Origin: BRH-c25 sp035417425
GTDB lineage: Bacteria; Bacillota; Clostridia; Lutisporales; Lutisporaceae
Assembly: GCA_035417425.1 (NCBI GenBank)
Contig: DAOLPD010000014.1
Location: 1 to 30,992, forward strand
Length of the DNA: 30,992 nucleotides
Direction of reading: 5' to 3'
In this document: piece by piece, positions 30,105 through 30,992 of the stretch
Layout of the letters: every line of letters starts with the position of its first letter
Position numbering within the stretch: the stretch's first letter is position 1
The notes under the pieces: generated by a model
What the model saw: only the letters and a program-made list of their open reading frames with translations
Databases searched by the model: none
Told to the model about the DNA's origin: nothing
Position numbers and translations under genes: made by a program

Positions 30105-30992
30105 GCAACAATATTTCAATAATTGGTGCCGGCGGCTGGGGGACAGCCGTAGCGGTGCTGCTTTCAGGAAAAGGATTTAATGTCAGGCTTTGGGCAAGGG
30201 ACAATGAATTGATTGAAAAAATAAGGGACACAAGGGAAAATCCTGCTTATCTGCCGGGGGTGACATTAAAGGAAAATATTCTTGTATCCTCTGACATTGA
30301 ATACTGCTGCAGCGGGAGTGAAATAATCATTATCGCTGCTCCTTCCCATGCAATGAGGGATACGTGCAAAAAAATAAAGGAGTTTTCATCAAAGAAGCAG
30401 ATTATTGTCAGCCTGGCAAAGGGTATTGAAAACGTTACACTGCTAAGAATGTCCGAGATTATAAATGAGCTTATGCCTGAAAATGAAGTGGCTGTAGTTT
30501 CGGGCCCCAGCCATGCGGAAGAAGTGGCCAGAGGCATTCCTACCGCCGTAGTTGCGTCATCTCAAAAAAGAGCAGTGGCTGAGTATATACAGGATATATT
30601 TATGAGTCCGCTATTCAGAGTATATACAAATCCGGATATTATCGGGGTTGAACTGGGCGGGGCATTAAAAAACATAATCGCCCTGGGTGCAGGGATTATT
30701 GACGGGCTTGAATTGGGTGACAATACAAAAGCAGCGGTTATGACCAGGGGCATAGTTGAAATGGCAAGGCTGGGAGAGTCCCTGGGGGCTTGCAGGAGCA
30801 CATTCAACGGCTTGTCAGGTATAGGAGACCTGATAGTTACTTGTACAAGCATGCACAGCAGGAACAGAAGGGCAGGAATAGCTATCGGACAGGGCAAATC
30901 AGTAGAAGAAGTGATTAGAGGCACAAGAATGGTGGTGGAGGGTATCAGAACCACCAAATCCGCATACCTTCTGGCACAGAGACAGAAGGTGG
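30101..30992 (+). CDS. gpsA: Glycerol-3-phosphate dehydrogenase [NAD(P)+], 3' end outside window
   Basis: Reduces dihydroxyacetone phosphate to glycerol-3-phosphate, the substrate of PlsY, so the two overlapping genes form one pathway step pair. The ATG overlaps the plsY stop (ATGA), with AGGAGGGCAAAGG before it. The N-terminal Rossmann motif is IIGAGGWGTAVAVLL (about 8-22). Further blocks are APSHAMRD, SLAKGIE, VSGPSHAEEVARGIPTAVV, the substrate region ELGGALKNIIALGAGIIDGLELGDN with the catalytic Lys, and GLSGIGDLIVTCTSMHSRNRRAG. About 297 of an expected 330-345 residues are present before the window ends. Confidence 0.97.
   Translation, partial: MSNNISIIGAGGWGTAVAVLLSGKGFNVRLWARDNELIEKIRDTRENPAYLPGVTLKENILVSSDIEYCCSGSEIIIIAAPSHAMRDTCKKIKEFSSKKQIIVSLAKGIENVTLLRMSEIINELMPENEVAVVSGPSHAEEVARGIPTAVVASSQKRAVAEYIQDIFMSPLFRVYTNPDIIGVELGGALKNIIALGAGIIDGLELGDNTKAAVMTRGIVEMARLGESLGACRSTFNGLSGIGDLIVTCTSMHSRNRRAGIAIGQGKSVEEVIRGTRMVVEGIRTTKSAYLLAQRQKV

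Noticed and set aside
1..30992. CRISPR arrays, tRNA or rRNA genes, prophage or complete insertion sequences
   Set aside because: No regularly spaced repeats, no cloverleaf or rRNA signature, and no transposase or integrase reading frame was seen.

Overview
The window looks like a chromosomal segment of a spore-forming, Gram-positive anaerobe of the class Clostridia. It is moderately AT-rich and has strong AGGAGG-type ribosome sites and frequent TTG/GTG starts. It carries an alpha/beta-type small acid-soluble spore protein, a T-box riboswitch, low-GC-type sigma-A promoters and PhoP boxes. The der-plsY-gpsA order is also typical of Clostridia. It is a draft assembly: a run of ten Ns interrupts plsY, and the window cuts valS at its left end and gpsA at its right end.

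Left part (1-6840). The end of valS is followed by folC. It converges on a minus-strand pair, a DUF4364-type protein gene and ychF, across a strong two-way hairpin terminator. Next come a spore DNA-binding protein and an unrecognised basic 62-aa protein, both on the minus strand. A lipoprotein polysaccharide deacetylase (plus strand) and a small unrecognised protein (minus strand) close this part.

Centre (6960-15420). One near-perfect sigma-A promoter and one hairpin terminator bracket nine plus-strand genes that form a divergent Tad/Flp-type assembly locus. In order they are a TadZ/CpaE-like protein, a CpaB/SAF-domain protein, a second ParA/TadZ-like protein whose P-loop lacks its lysine, a long CpaF-type ATPase, TadB-like and TadC-like membrane proteins, and three small N-terminally anchored pilin or pseudopilin-like proteins. 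No prepilin peptidase, secretin or classical Flp pilin is present in the cluster. This is the best candidate here for a little-described system. A soluble PAS-type histidine kinase with its own promoter follows, converging on a GreA-like gene.

Sulfur and phosphate part (17417-26290). cysE is preceded by a promoter and a T-box leader whose specifier (TGC) and TGGA bulge both fit tRNA-Cys. Then come pgeF (yfiH) and the overlapping phoP-phoR two-component genes, ended by a hairpin. The pstS-pstC-pstA-pstB-phoU operon follows, with five TT-rich hexamers at exact 11-bp spacing upstream of pstS, a textbook PhoP-box array. The sensor, regulator, target site and transporter are therefore adjacent.

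Right part (26291-30992). A gene-free stretch of about 530 bases holds two strongly structured elements, probably RNAs, of no class I can name. One is a three-way junction with two identical CTCCAT hexaloops. The other is a long-stem fold with a possible pseudoknot. A PDZ/radical-SAM DUF512 protein, der, plsY and the start of gpsA follow.
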